A program made the position numbers and the translations under genes. Shown here piece by piece: positions 23,208-35,439 of a stretch of 64,000 nucleotides of DNA. The stretch spans positions 967,471 to 1,031,470 of the forward strand of contig WTXG01000005.1 in NCBI GenBank assembly GCA_022496185.1, given 5' to 3'. Position 1 is the stretch's first letter. Each line of letters begins with the position of its first letter. Source of the DNA: Multifurca ochricompacta. Lineage: Eukaryota > Basidiomycota > Agaricomycetes > Russulales > Russulaceae. A model generated the notes under the pieces. That model saw only the letters and a program-made list of their open reading frames with translations. It was not told the DNA's origin and did no database searches.

Positions 23208-24955
23208 ACGCCGCCTTTTTGTGTGCGATTGCCGCGGCGTTTTCTTCCTTCCACGCATACTTTTCTACGCCGCTTTCGCGTCTCAGCCTGTATATGCATA
23301 ATTTCTAAATGTCGTTCATGTGCTCGTCTTACGACAACCTGCGTGCGATTGTTAGGCAAAGCAAAACAGAAACTGGATGTCCCCAACCTAAATGCAGTAT
23401 TTTGAAATTCTCAGAGCATAGATTGACGCACGTGTGTCATGCATGGCACGAGCACGGGCACGGCACGGCATGGGAAGTGCCCATGTGTGAGCTGAGAAGA
23501 GGGTATGTTACATGTATGGACCCGACCCATATTATATTATATTCATTCATCCACGTCGAATTGCGGGGCCAGACTTTGGCGCCTGTGGAATATCTCTGCA
23601 TCTTCGTGGGGCGGCGAGTGCACCATGTTGCGGCGTGAACCCGCGCGTGATCACAAGCACGCAGTCGGTGACTGTGCGGGAATCGGGTGGTCTTGTCCTC
23701 ATCCTCCCTCCTCCCCATTATCCCGCTCCCCTGTCCCTATCCTTAAAACATCCTATTTTAATAATATAAAACAAATACACTTCCAGGACCCAGGACTAGA
23801 CCAGGACAGACTCGACTAAAAGCTGAGGAGGGTGACTCCGAGCGCGCCGCGTCGCAGGTTCAAAGATTCCTATATTGGCATCCGCCGGGTCATCGGAACC
23901 CCCATCAGGCAACTCTTTTTATTCGAGGGTATTGACACATTTGGAATCTGACTGACTGATTGGTTCTCTCTGTGGCGCCCCCTCCCTCCCTTTTTCCCCC
24001 TCTCTCCCCCCCCCTCCCCGATAGACCGGCACTATCCTGACGCCTGATGCTGCTCGGAACTGGATATCCAGTTTTGGCGATGGTAAGTTAATACCGTAGA
24101 ATGCTGAATGCTAGATAAAGCAGGAAAGTTGATGTGCACCACGAGCACGCGGGAATCAAATGACGTCTTGCAATCAGATGCGATGATGGCGGATAATGGG
24201 AAGCAACTTCAAGTTCAGCTCACTCAGCCTGCTGGGGGTGGTCCAGTGCACCATTTCCGTTTACTCTAGTATACAATGAACGAAACAAAAACAAAAAACA
24301 AAAAAAAGCGCAAACTACGACAGACTATGGGTAGAAAGCTTTGGGGCCAAGGATGCAAACAAGGAACTGTACAGTGCGCGCGCGTGGGATTAAAAGTGAC
24401 AGCACCCACGGCCGTGATACATAGGTACATGCCCCAGAGGCGATTGCATGAGGGATGTTGGAGAATGTAAGATCGTGATGCAGAGGTATATTACACAAAT
24501 GTAGGGTATGCCAGACGAAAATAGATAGGTGACCCAGTCTGTTGGAGGAGAGGAAGAGATTAACCCGACAAATTCGAGTCAGTCTGGTGAACCTGCCAAT
24601 AAAGACGGCGTGGCGTGGGGCTGGCAATAGACGAATAAATAGGACATGTGTCATGCGGGGCGGAGGTTACAAAAAGGCGAGTGACTGAAAAAGGACCACA
24701 GATCCGTTCTAACCCCTCGACCGCTTTGTGGGTCGGGCGGACGGAGTGTCGCAGGATAGTGGCATGTGACAGGAAGGTTGCCAGTTGGCATCTAACACGC
24801 CATCTTTTCGATCTGAGTGGGGCATCCCGTGCCCGGCTACGGGATCGAGACCTCCAGTGCAGCAGTGGTTGCACCGCGAAATTCGCGGCCGCGATTGTGA
24901 TGCTTCTAACGCACTAGAGACCTTCATGGTCTACAAGACCAGAAAATGCCAAAAA
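23208..24955. other. Intergenic, about 1.7 kb, no supported gene
   Basis: Lies between the stop codons of RPS5 (+) and the gene at 24956 (-), so a convergent 3' region. It contains a long pyrimidine tract (about 23971-24019, runs of C and T) and an A-rich, Lys-coding stretch at 24279-24310. Short open frames here lack domains and codon bias. I see no RNA gene or transposon ends. Confidence 0.4.
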
Positions 24956-26681
24956 CTACCGGCGCTGCGAGGGTGCACGGGTGGAGGAGGATGGTTCAGG
25001 TTTCGGAACGACGCCGTCGTAGCCCAAATACCCAATGTCTCGGCCGAATTCTTTGATCATGGCCTTTCCCACGAGACACACCCAGCCCAAACCCTCCCCA
25101 GTGGAGGGTGCACCGGGCCAGAAAAGCTCTCCCTCTTCGTCCTCTATGTCAGGTTCATATTCCTGGTTATGCGAAAGGGATGAGTGTATGATTCGCGTGA
25201 AGGTGATTGGAAAGTGGTCCGATAGGGTGCGTAGCGTTAAAAGTGCCTGGGATTGTCTCATACAATGGGATGCCCACATGACGTCCTTGGTCAGGGTCTT
25301 AAGTATGTGTGTAAATCCCGCTGAAATCTCTACGGAGATAGAATTAGCGACCGGTGGTGGGGGGTGGCCAAGACGGAAAGGCTGCTCCCTTGAACGAGTC
25401 GCGGGAGTAGGTGTGGGTCGAACGGGTGCGGTTGATGCAGATGAATCACCCGGGGCGGTTGGTGTATCGGATGGGCGACCTGTTGGCGTGGAATTGGCAC
25501 TGCTGGTTGCAACAATACTCGCTGGGGAGGGGAGCATCGGCGGGGTTGACTGTGTGACTGCAAGTGGCGTTCCAGAAGCACTGCCGGGTGGAGCGGAGAC
25601 ATTCTCAACAAGCGCTCGGGCCTGAGCCATCAACTTGTCCATTTCCCTGTCAGCACTCTGTTTGGTGGCGAAGACAAACATGCGGGTATGAATGAAAGCT
25701 TCGATCATAAAACTGGCGTGGTTGGGGCCCGGTGAGCGTGCGGTATGGGAAGGGATTGGGAATACCCACATGAGTCCAAGGAATGCCTTTTCGCGTTCGC
25801 TTGACGCATTCTCGGCTGTCCATTTGTTCTTAGTCCAGTTGAGAAAAGCTTCTGCGGTTTGCCATGAGCCGGTTATGCACGCGTCCTTAGAATAGTCGGT
25901 AGTCCATATGGAATACGTGAAGCAAATGAGAGCGTCAAGAAGCTCTAGACGGGCTATTAGGGCACCATGCTTGTGATAAGGAGAATTCGGTGGAGGCGGA
26001 TTTGGAAGTGGGCGATACTCTTTATGTTGTGGAGAGAAAGTAGACCAATGACGGGCGTCCCCAGAATATTTGAGCATGCGGCCGTAATTGTGATAGCGGT
26101 CATGGAGCTCATTGAATATTGGGTCGCCTCGTTGAAGGTTCTTACGGGGGCGTTGTATGGGCAAAGAATGGAGAGGGGAAGGAGGAAGGACAAGAGAACG
26201 GGATGAGGAAGAAGCAGGGGGTGAGGGGTCATCACGTAGTTCACCCTCCTCTGGCTCAGAGCGGCTTGGAGGTGGTGCCTGATGACGAATATACTTTTCG
26301 GGGTAGTCATCCACGCGCGTGCGCTTCACTGGATCGTATGCATGATACGAGTCGAGCTTTCGTTTTGCAGGAGGTGCAGGGGAGGAGGACCTGGAGGCGG
26401 GCGGCGATGGAGGGAGATTTGGGGGAAGTGGGGCTGAGAGCTTGCCAAGGATCTAAAACATAAGTTGTTAAAAAACGAGAATGAGGAAAGAAGGGGAACA
26501 AGTAAGAACCTGCAAGTTCTTTAACAGCTGACTCTTTGAGGGGCTATGAAGGTTTAGGGAATGGATTGAGACGATTGAGCGAAAGGATTGAAAATGATGG
26601 AAGTTACCGCTTGCGATGCTTGTGGGTTGCTGTTGATGATAGCGACGAGGGCGGGGCAGCCAATGCCGAAGAAGAGGGCAT
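24956..26681 (-). CDS. Uncharacterised protein, possible AF4/FMR2 C-terminal-homology-like domain
   Basis: The ATG at 26681 (MPSSSALAAPPSSLSSTATH) joins through a short exon (KRQLLKNLQ) to ILGKLSAPLPPNLPPSP, then a single long exon (24956-26329). The N-terminus is Pro/Ser-rich with basic clusters, so probably nuclear, plus an EPEEGELRDDP acidic patch. The middle holds a helical block: DPIFNELHDRYHNYGRMLKY, ARLELLDALICFTYSIW, SWQTAEAFLNWTKNKW, MIEAFIHTRMFVFATKQ. A low-complexity Pro/Ser/Thr linker and a second helical block (SIPVEISAGF-like through HCMRQSQALLTLR) follow. The helix pattern resembles the C-terminal homology domain of AF4/FMR2 scaffold proteins of the super elongation complex, but this is inference from pattern only. 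Confidence 0.7.
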
Positions 26682-28061
26682 TTTGAGAGAGATGTGGGAG
26701 GTTAACGAAAGGGAGGATGATGAGAGTATAAGGGAGAGGAAGAGAGAGGGGGAGAGGGAGAAAGAGAGAGAAAGAGAGAGAGAGACGGTGCCGGGGGCGA
26801 CAATGTGAGCGCGAGCTGAATCGAAGGTCTAGTGCCCAATCGCCACTCGGCTGTCCACACTCGGCTCAACTCAGCCATAGCCAGCCAACCATAGTCATAG
26901 AGTAGCCAACTTGTTGGGTTCTCCTCTTCATCCATCTCCATCTCCATCTCCATCCTTCCCGGTTTTACGTTTGTTTGACTTGCTTGACAGACAATTCCCT
27001 GGCATTGCACACAATCCTCTCTCTCTTTCACCTTTTTCCCTTTTCCTTTCTCTTCTCTTTCGTTTTATCTCTCTCTCCCCCCCCACTCACCTTACTCCTT
27101 CCCCTTTCCTTCTCCAGTCTAATTTTTATTATTATACTTTGTACCTTGCCAAAAGCGCCAGCCTGCCAGCTTGGCCCTCCCTTTCCTTAATCAATCTGCA
27201 ATATCGTAACCGCCCGCTCCTACCGCCAATGCACCTGTCACACTCTACTATACTCTGTCCTTTTAAAACGAATCCCCTGGATTCAACCCGATTTGTATGA
27301 GCCATGCGTCACCGCCCCGCCGTCACCTTGTCGGCTCTTCATCGGCTTGCCAGCAATTCCGCCACCGGGCACATCGAGAGCGGCTACATCACCGGTTATA
27401 CTGCCCTCCGCCCTCCTATAAATTCCGTTCAACCCGAGCGCCCTGTCTCACTTTGTCAAGATAACATGATGGTATTCTATTCTTTCAAATTATTATTCGA
27501 AAAGCCCGATCCAAGGAATGGGAATGAACGCTGGCGCTGGAAGGTACGAGTACAGGTACCCGGTGACCTGCCATTGTCCCCCGTACCATTCATCGGATCT
27601 TTTGTTCTTTTTTTGTTATTCTAGTTATTCATATTTATATACTTATACTATATAATAACGAATTTGCTACCGTATCTTCCCACACCTCGAATCGTTTAGT
27701 CCAGTCCCTTCATTTTGACGCATATACCCTCCTCACATGTACAATTTTCATGGGGAAATCATTAGACGATCACGATTACAGGGACGTGTTACTCTTTTCC
27801 CTCTTTCACTTTCTTTTTATTTATTTACCATCACTCATCATCATGAGGAGCCTTGACCCTTACATGGCTTCGGTATTTGCCGATATTTATGAGCCTGAGC
27901 GTGGGAGAATAAACCGAAAAGGAAAATCATGACCCGTAATGAATGAGAACGAACACATGAACACATGAACACATGAACACACGCACGCACAAGAACTTGT
28001 GGTCGCTCAACACCCCTTCACCGCTGCTACCTTTACCACGACCACGACCACGTCCACGGTC
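26682..28061. other. Divergent intergenic region with purine and pyrimidine tracts
   Basis: About 1.4 kb between two outward-facing genes. It carries a GA-rich microsatellite (about 26731-26784), CATCTC repeats at 26930-26954, long CT tracts (about 27017-27117) and a triplicated ACACATGA-type unit (27954-27980). TATATACTATATAATAA near 27636-27655 is AT-rich. Short open frames at 26911-27300 and 27304-27624 have low-complexity or no recognisable content. Confidence 0.45.
26731..26784. repeat. GA-rich microsatellite
   Basis: Imperfect GAGAG/AAAGAG repeats on the + strand, ending in an uninterrupted GAGAGAGAGA run just before ACGGTGCC. It lies just upstream of the minus-strand gene starting at 26681, so it is probably a promoter/5' UTR polypyrimidine tract on the coding strand. 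Confidence 0.7.
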
Positions 28062-31000
28062 ATGACTAAATGGCCTCATATCCTCCCCTTGAATCCACCC
28101 AATATCACTCCGCGACCCCGAAAATTTTTGGGAAATTTATTCCTCGTCTTCATCCTACTAGCTGGGCTTCACCTCTACTTCCTTGATCCCACTCTCCCCA
28201 CCCTCTTTCGTCCAGTGGCCAAACTACCATTACATGCCGAGCAGTCTCTTGCGCGCTGTGCATCTCTCAAACTCTCCTCAGGTCCCCCTGCAAACTTTCA
28301 TAACCGAAAAGAGTCAGACCGCTTTGTACCGGGCACAAAGGCGACACTCCTGCACAATGCGCGCATTTGGACAGGCGAGAACAACGGAACCGAGGTCCTC
28401 CACGGAGATGTGTTCATCGATAAGGGTATCATTCAGGGCGTTGGAAATGTTAATCTTAGCGCTTTCGGACTTGACGTTGAGCGAATGCTTGCCCGCGGGG
28501 AGCTTAAAGTTGTGGATGTGAACGGCGCCTGGGTCACACCCGGGTGCGTACCCTTGGATTCTCCAGTCATCCGTGCTAGTAGTATTGATTCTTGCGTTTT
28601 TTTTTCTGGTTGGATCAGGATTGTCGACCCGCATTCACACCTCGGTGATGCATCCTCCCCTGCACTCGACGGCGCATCGGGTGATGACAACTCTTTGAAG
28701 GGAACCATCCAGCCCTGGCTTCGTTCATTAGATGGACTTAACACGCACGACGATTCGTATCGCTTGTCCATCGCAGGTGGTGTTACGACTGCCCTCGTAC
28801 TTCCTGGCTCAGCAAACGCCATCGGTTAGTTCGTGCATAAAGTTGGCTTGCAAATCCTCGCTAAGGCCTTTAGGAAGGTGGCCAGGCATTCACAATCAAG
28901 TTACGGAAGACGGCAGAGCGTTCACCAACTTCAATGCTCCTTGAACCTCCTCGTGATGTCATCAATTCTCATAATGAGGGGGGCGATCATATACCTTGGA
29001 GACAGATGAAGTGAGTAGCGGTATGTCTTACCTGTTTAAGGTTTTCTCATGCCGAGTCAGACACGCATGTGGTAAGAAAGGTTCTTCGGGTCTGAATTCA
29101 ATTTGACCGCTGCCTCGGATGTTGTAGGAGAGAACCCTAGTGCGTTCCGTTTCTTTTCAGGCTATCACCATATCAACTTGCTTCAATAATTGTTTCAGGT
29201 CGGGTTTATGGCGACACCCGCATGGACACTTTCTGGGCATTCCGTCAGGCGTGCGCCCCTTTAATTCGTATCACCAACCAGTTGTTGACTAGTGTATGTA
29301 TAGATACGATAAGGCGCGCCAGATCAAAGAAAAGCAGGATGCTTACTGTAGCGCCGCTCTTGCAGGGCAGTGGGCAGGTCTGGGTGAATTCCCCTCGGAC
29401 TTGCAGTGGGAGGCGCTCGTTGATGTCCTACGAGGACGAGTTAGGGTAGGTATCTCCCTATAGTATATTAATATCCGGAGTAACACCTCCTGAATCATCT
29501 GCTTTGTCAAGGTTCAGACACACTGTTATGAAGCCGTTGACTTGGATGACCTGATACGAGTACGGGTTATACAGTTGCCAAGTTGCCGGCATCACATTTG
29601 ATGACGCTGTGCCACAGCTTTCGAACGAGTTCAAGTTCCCCATCGCGGCTGTGCATCATGCGCATGAAGCATACCTGGTTCCAGACGTGTTGAAACGGGC
29701 ATATGGTGCGGAATACACCGCTCGGGTGTGTGTTGAGCGAATGTAAATCACGTAGCACAGGACATCCTCCTGCTGTTGCCATCTTCGCGACGAATGCGCG
29801 GTGCGTTGCAGTCTTCGCTACTCGACTGGTTTCCCCCTCACGAAAGATGTTTTCCCCTTCCTCTTAAGGTACAAGCGAGAGGCGTATCGAGGCTCTGAGT
29901 TTGCGGCGCGGATCTTGTCTGAGAACGACCTCAACGTCGTTGTCAAGGTGCATAGTTATATTCCTACTCAATGGCGTGCCGCATTGTGACTTCATGGGCA
30001 ACGCAGTCCGATCATCCTGTACTGAACTCCAGGTACCTCCTGTATGAGGCACAGCAAGTGCACTACTACGGGCTTCCAGCTAATCTGGCACTTGCCGCCG
30101 CGACAACCCTTCCTGCTCAGGTCCTCGGGTTGGGGCACCGCATCGGATACATAAAGGAGGGTCAGTACACACCATACCGTTGCGGGCTTACAACAAGATC
30201 ACTCATGACATGTTTCGTTTTCAGGATGGGATGCTGGTGAGTCGGCGAGTTGGTGTCCTCACATGGACGGCGCCTAACATAAGGTTCGCGCGGAAAGATC
30301 TGGTGGTTTGGGACAGCCACCCACTAGCACTCGGCGCCACACCGACCCAGGTTTTTATTGATGGAATCCCCCAGCTGGACGCACCACACGTTATTTCTAA
30401 GCCTACAACATTCCAGGGTCCTCCAAAGGTGCCCAACTTTGATCATGAGGCGAAAGAAGCGGTTGCTTTCGAGGGTCTCCCGCCACTTCTTCCTGAAAGG
30501 GCCTCCCCCGATACTATTCTTTTTACGGGCGTCAGCAGCGTCATTCTGCCAGGTCGCGGTGAACTTGCAGAAGTTTTCTCCAGGCAAGGCGATGAACCCG
30601 GTGTCGCGTTAGTGCAAAATGGCGACGTAATTTGTTATGGCGCGGCAGCAGCTTGCCCACTTAACGAGCTCGCCGACGGCGAGCAAGTGCGTGTCGTGGA
30701 TCTCCAGGGCGGCGCAATCTCTCCGGGATTGTTAACATATGGTTCCCCGCTTGGCCTTCAGGAAATCGAAGCCGAGGTATCGACGGGTGACGGATGGGTA
30801 TTCGACCCGCTGACCGGACGGGTACCTAAACTTGTTGGCGACAATACTGTCGTTCGTGCTGTCGACGCATTACAATTTGCCGGCCGTGACGCTCTGTTCG
30901 TTTGTCGTCGTTCGTTCGCATGAGGTGATAGTTAATGCGTTCATTCTACTTAGACTGGCATACCGCGCTGGTGTTACAAAAGCGATCGTCGCGCCAGTTC

Positions 31001-31962
31001 ACCGTGGTTTCTTTGGCGGTTTGGGCACATCGTTCTCGACCGGTGCGGCCCGCAAGCTGGACCTTGGCGCGGTCATTCAGGAGGTCACCGCGTTGCACAT
31101 CTCCGTGGGTCACTTTTCTAGTAGACCGAGTATCAGCACGCAGATCGCGGTGTTGCGTGGTCTGCTATTAAACTTGCCCGACGACTCCATTAATGGCGTC
31201 TCAAAACCTTTCAGGGACGCTGCGAGGGTGCGTCAATATGTCGTGGTGATGCTCCAGCAAGCTGAATTTCTAGCAGGGTTTAATTCCGGTCGTGGTGGAG
31301 GCATATAGTGCCGACGTGATAGCTACACTAATCTTGCTCAAGAAAGAAGTAGAGGAGAAGATTGGCGCCACCATTCAGATGACAATCGCCGGCGCGACGG
31401 AGGCACACCTCTTGGTGAAAGAAATTGCGGAGGCGAATATTGGCATCATCTTTCGGCCGTCTCGACCGTTCCCCGCCGTGTGGGAACAGCGGAGAGTGTA
31501 CGTCCGACGACTCGGGTTAAGCTCTGGCGTTATCTTAAATTTGATACAACATGTTCACAGGCTGCCTGGTCCCCCTCTTTCCAATGAGACGGAAATTGCG
31601 CTCTTTCTGTCACATAATATCACTGTTGGCATTGGCATTGAAGAGGCATGGAGTGCGCGAAACACGCGTTTCGACGTGGGATGGGTGCGTGGGCTGAACA
31701 AATTTTCCTTTGAACTCCACGGTTATTTCCGCGGATACTGACGGAACCGCATGTAGGCGGCGTTGGAGGCAGGTGGCCGTATTTCGAAGATCCAAGCGCT
31801 TGCTTTGGCTTCAACAAACCTCGAAAAGCTGCTGGGCGGTAATGCAGAAGTGCTTGGGGTGCTTCGGACCTCGTCGCGACACAGGGTGGAGACCTGTTTT
31901 CGTTTGAGAGTAAAGTCGTTGGGGTCGTCTTGCCCAGACGAAGATCTGTGGACCTATTCTAA
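28062..31962 (+). CDS. Membrane-anchored two-module amidohydrolase, copy 2 (C-terminal frame break)
   Basis: Paralogue of the gene at 18014-21821. The first in-frame ATG is 28062, which leaves about 25 residues before the transmembrane helix (FLVFILLAGLHLYFL), as in copy 1. Module 1 has ATLLHNARIWTGENNGTEV, metal motif IVDPHSHLG, GGVTTALVLPGSANAIG, HAHEAYLVPDVLKRA and SDHPVLNSRYLLYEAQQ. Module 2 reads LQGGAISPGLLTYGSPLG (no HxH), YRAGVTKAIVAPVHRGFFGG, SISTQIAVLRGLLLNL and GATEAHLLVKEIAEANIG, ending GGRISKIQALALASTNLEKL. At 31856-31859 a G run is one base too short relative to copy 1. As written the frame reads on to 31967-31969; restoring the frame gives the homologous DLVATQGG end with TAA at 31960-31962. 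Either a sequence error or a recent lesion. Confidence 0.8.
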
Positions 31963-32466
31963 CTATTGAGGAACAACGCAGACTCATACAGTGCGTTGCG
32001 AAGCGAGGTTGTTCATGGACCGTGTGCACCACGCAAATAGGACTTGATTTACTAATTTAACCAATTGGTTCTGTGCGTGCGACAAATGAACCAGTTCCCG
32101 TTCCTATAACCACACTCTCCGGAGATGGCCTGCTAACTGCCGTCTCGTCATCATGACTTTCCCGATCTTAGTTAGACTCCGGGGTAGGCGGGGGTCAGCC
32201 TTCCTGACCAAAAATTTGTGAAGCCGACTAATTAGTGAAATACATTGGTAGGAATTCTATCAGTGCGTATGATGCATGGTCCTCCATGACCCGAGTACCC
32301 GATCGCCCCTGCGAACTTGGTACAACAAACACTGTAAAATAAAAAAAGCATGCAAATAATGCTGGTGCGTGAGTTCTATGTGTCAATCAGAATCAATGCG
32401 ATGTGGATGCAAAAAAAAAAAAAGTTCAGTCCGGTTCCAAGGAGAGGGATATGTATATATATGATT
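31963..32466. other. Convergent intergenic region
   Basis: About 500 bp between the stops of amidohydrolase 2 (+) and the TRP-like gene (-). AT-rich stretches (AATAAAAAAAGC near 32338; A12 run near 32409-32420; TATATATATG at 32452-32462) could act in 3' end formation. No gene seen. Confidence 0.4.
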
Positions 32467-34862
32467 CTACGATATTCGAGCTTCATCGATCGTAGGTTGC
32501 CGACTGTGTGAGAGGCGCGATGGCGGTGATGAAGGCGAGACGACGTCGCCATGAGCTGAATCGGAGCCGGCGCGAGACGACGTCTGTAGGAAAGACGAAC
32601 GCCAACGGCTCGGGACTTGTGCGCCGTACGACGTCGTCGTATCTGTTGAATGTGCGCTGGAGGGCTCTGCATAAGTTGTCGTCGGAGTGATTTCGGACAG
32701 CGCCTCCGGGGCATTCATCACAGGATTAACCCGCGGCCCACCGTGTGTTGGTGTCGGATTCAAAGGACGCGATGTCATGCTTGAGATGTCCTTCTCAATG
32801 TCCTTCTCCGTGCCCCTTTCGAGTGAGCTTTGTGACGCCGTACCACGGCTGCGTAAGGTAGCGAACGGCCTGTGGACCCACAACCGCTGGAATCCGAGAT
32901 TCCATAAGGTGTTTAAAAACATCACTACGACTGAGATCGAGAAAAGCACCAGGACGACAATACCAATCACGACGCGTGGGATGGGTGGTAGAGCCACTGG
33001 CACAATGAATGCGGTCAGTAACCCAGCAGTAACTAGGCGAATGATGGCAAGGAAGACGGAGAGGATGTCGGCGCGGCGTGTCTTGCCTGGCTTCAACGCG
33101 ACATAGGAGAGCAGGAGGAGTAGCTCAATACAAACGACGGTGATGATTTGCACGGTGCCGTTGCCTTTTGCTGCTGCGATGAGGATAGCGCGAATAAAAG
33201 TAGCAAGGAGTGGCAACGTAAAGAAGTGATAGCGCGGAATACGATATTGGCCGTACAAAGGTTCGTGTGTGGGGAGGTCTTCACAAAGCAGCCACGGCGA
33301 AGAACGACGCCCGAATAGCAGCACGCGAGAGGCCGCACATCCCACAACGCCGAAGACGAGCAGGAAAGTAACGACCGAGATGAGGATGGAGAGCCAGGAA
33401 TCCTTCAAGGTCCATTGGTAAAGGGCAAAGGTAATCAATGGGAAAAAGCAAATGAGTGCCTGCGGTGCTGTTAGTCGGGCTTTACTCAGAGATGGGTACA
33501 AATAACAACGTACGATCCGCAATACCCAGGCACTGGCAATAATAGGGAAGCGGGCTCTGATATCTGCGGGCCAATCCCAACGTACGCATTCTTGGCGGAG
33601 TACGAGGGCAATCACGCCATAGACTCCGGCCAATAACGCCAATGTAATGGCAAGCAAAATAAGAGCGGAAAACAATGCAGTCATGAACGCATTGGCCGTG
33701 GCAACGCCGATAGTATTCACATAAATGGGCACTCCAGCGTCGAGAACGTTGGAGGATTGTGGGGTGACAGTTTGGACTTCGCGCGCGACAAGAAGGGGAG
33801 GGTGAACGCCTCCAAAGTGGAGCGTTCGTCGATTTAACACCGACAGATCAATATGGGGAAGAACCTGAACAGCAGCGATCAAAGATTGAGGGACAGCGTA
33901 GACTGCGCTATATGGACTAAGCTTGCGGTTGACCAGTGCGACAGAACCTCCGGCAGTGGAACCTGCGAGGGCACCGCCTGTGATATGTCGCATGTTAGTG
34001 ATGCTCCGTTGCATGGAGGATGAAGGGGACTGGGAAAAGAGTCCCATGGCCCAAGAGAAATTAAGTGTGAAGGCACGGTAGATAACAGGATAGTTGAGAT
34101 CAAAGAAGCCTGATGAGGCGATGATTTGGTAGAGGCCGAGAAGATCGAGGAAGCGGAAGGGTGCTAGGGAATCGGAAAGAAAGGACTGCCATGCAGCGGA
34201 AAAGAGGGAAAGGAAAGCGAGTCCACCAATACCCCAGGATACACCGAGTTGATGGGTAGACCAGCCGTTGGAGAGGGTGGATTGAATGCACGCTTTCAAT
34301 TGGCCGGTGCCGACCTCCGTCAGGGTGAGCTGGGCAAAGGCCTCAAGGTCGGGAATCTTGTACGCAATTTTGGGAATTGCAGAGACCTTGAGGGAAGAAG
34401 GGAGTTGGAGTGTTTCTGATCCATTAAAGATGTAGAGAGGGAGAGGGCAAAGGGCGCCATTGAAGAGTTTGCAGATGTCTAAGGTAATATTGACTGGATG
34501 CATGCCGTAGACGTTGAGGAAAAGATTTGCGGAAACGTTGACATTTGCTTGCTGTCATGATGAGTGAGCATGGGTAGACAATAGCTTGGCTGTCCGGACT
34601 TACGACTGATGCTGCGGAGACGTTAAAGACCAAAGAATTGTTTGAAGGAAAGTAAGCAACATCAAACTGTTCTACCAGTAGATTCTCCGGTGGAGCACAA
34701 TATGATACAGAGGAAGTAACTAGGCGAGATTAGCGGGAAAGGAGAGAGAAAATTCTACTTAGGAAACGGGAACTCACAAATAACGTTCTCACGCGCACAG
34801 ACAAGAGGAAGGGCAAGAAAAGAAAGAGTAACAAGTCGCAACCTGGCGACGGAGAAAAGCAT
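32467..34862 (-). CDS. TRP-like channel, Flc/Pkd2 family (ML-like domain plus TRP domain)
   Basis: Fungal TRP-like membrane protein (yeast Flc1-3, fission yeast Pkd2 relatives), implicated in calcium or FAD handling at ER/plasma membrane. The ATG at 34862 starts a signal peptide (MLFSVARLRLVTLSFLALPL). The lumenal ML-like domain follows in small exons (CYSLVTSSVSYCAPPENLLV, YFPSNNSLVFNVSAASV, NVSANLFLNVYGMHPVNITL). A 678-codon exon then carries about nine transmembrane segments (for example GVSWGIGGLAFLSLFSAAW, FMTALFSALILLAITLALLA, VVIGIVVLVLFSISVVVMFL) and a cytosolic Ser/Thr/Pro-rich tail. Topology and order match the family. The main exon has no frame break. A tandem TTTGCC repeat lies in the divergent promoter it shares with the peptidase gene. 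Confidence 0.88.
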
Positions 34863-35130
34863 GAAGGGCGGAAAGACGAGGGGTGAAGCAGGTGTCAGTC
34901 TGGATAGATATAAAAGATTTAAACCATGAGGCTATTGTCCACGTTGTGCATTGTTCTGGTGTGATGACATACCGCGTTTATTGTCTTTCTTCCGTATTCC
35001 GTATAAAGGGGCGTGTTGCGGCGGTAGGCAGTGCTACTAGCGAGAAATAAACAAGGAGAAGATTAAGGTAAGGAGGGGATAAACGGAGCAGATAAAAACA
35101 TGCGAGCGAGTACAATTCAAGTTGAAATCA

Positions 35131-35165
35131 CCTTTGCCTTTGCCTTTGCCGCCTTTGCCTTTGCC
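35131..35165. repeat. Short tandem repeat, unit (CC)TTTGCC
   Basis: Six imperfect copies of TTTGCC with a GCC interruption in the divergent promoter between the TRP-like gene and the peptidase gene. Sequence shows this directly; function unknown. Confidence 0.7.
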
Positions 35166-35284
35166 CCTTGCGCGTCGTCACCGTCGTTCGGGTTCGGGTT
35201 GGGACGTGATGGGTCTTATCGGTCCGGTCCGGAAATCCGTCTCCGTTCTGAACCGACCGACCGAACCAACCATTGACAGGCGGA

Positions 35285-35290
35285 CACGTG
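35285..35290. promoter_or_regulatory. CACGTG E-box upstream of the pyroglutamyl peptidase
   Basis: CACGTGATC about 150 bp before the peptidase ATG. The nine bases are identical to those upstream of NIC96. Confidence 0.35.
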
Positions 35291-35439
35291 ATCAGCCCCC
35301 CCTCACCAGTGTCACCTGACCGTAATACATCCCAATCATACCCTACCCTACCTCCACCTCCTCTACCCTGATCATCACATAAAACAAACGTCTCTCAATC
35401 TCAATCAACACACACCGACACGACCTGAAATTGCCAGTG

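Noticed and set aside
26911..27624. Plus-strand frames of about 100-129 codons
   Set aside because: First is a translated CT tract; second has no recognisable features and lies in the promoter region.
18014..31969. Amidohydrolase-RPS5 region as a biosynthetic or defence cluster
   Set aside because: Neighbours are a ribosomal protein and an unrelated nuclear-looking protein; no transporters, tailoring enzymes or regulators accompany the paralogues.
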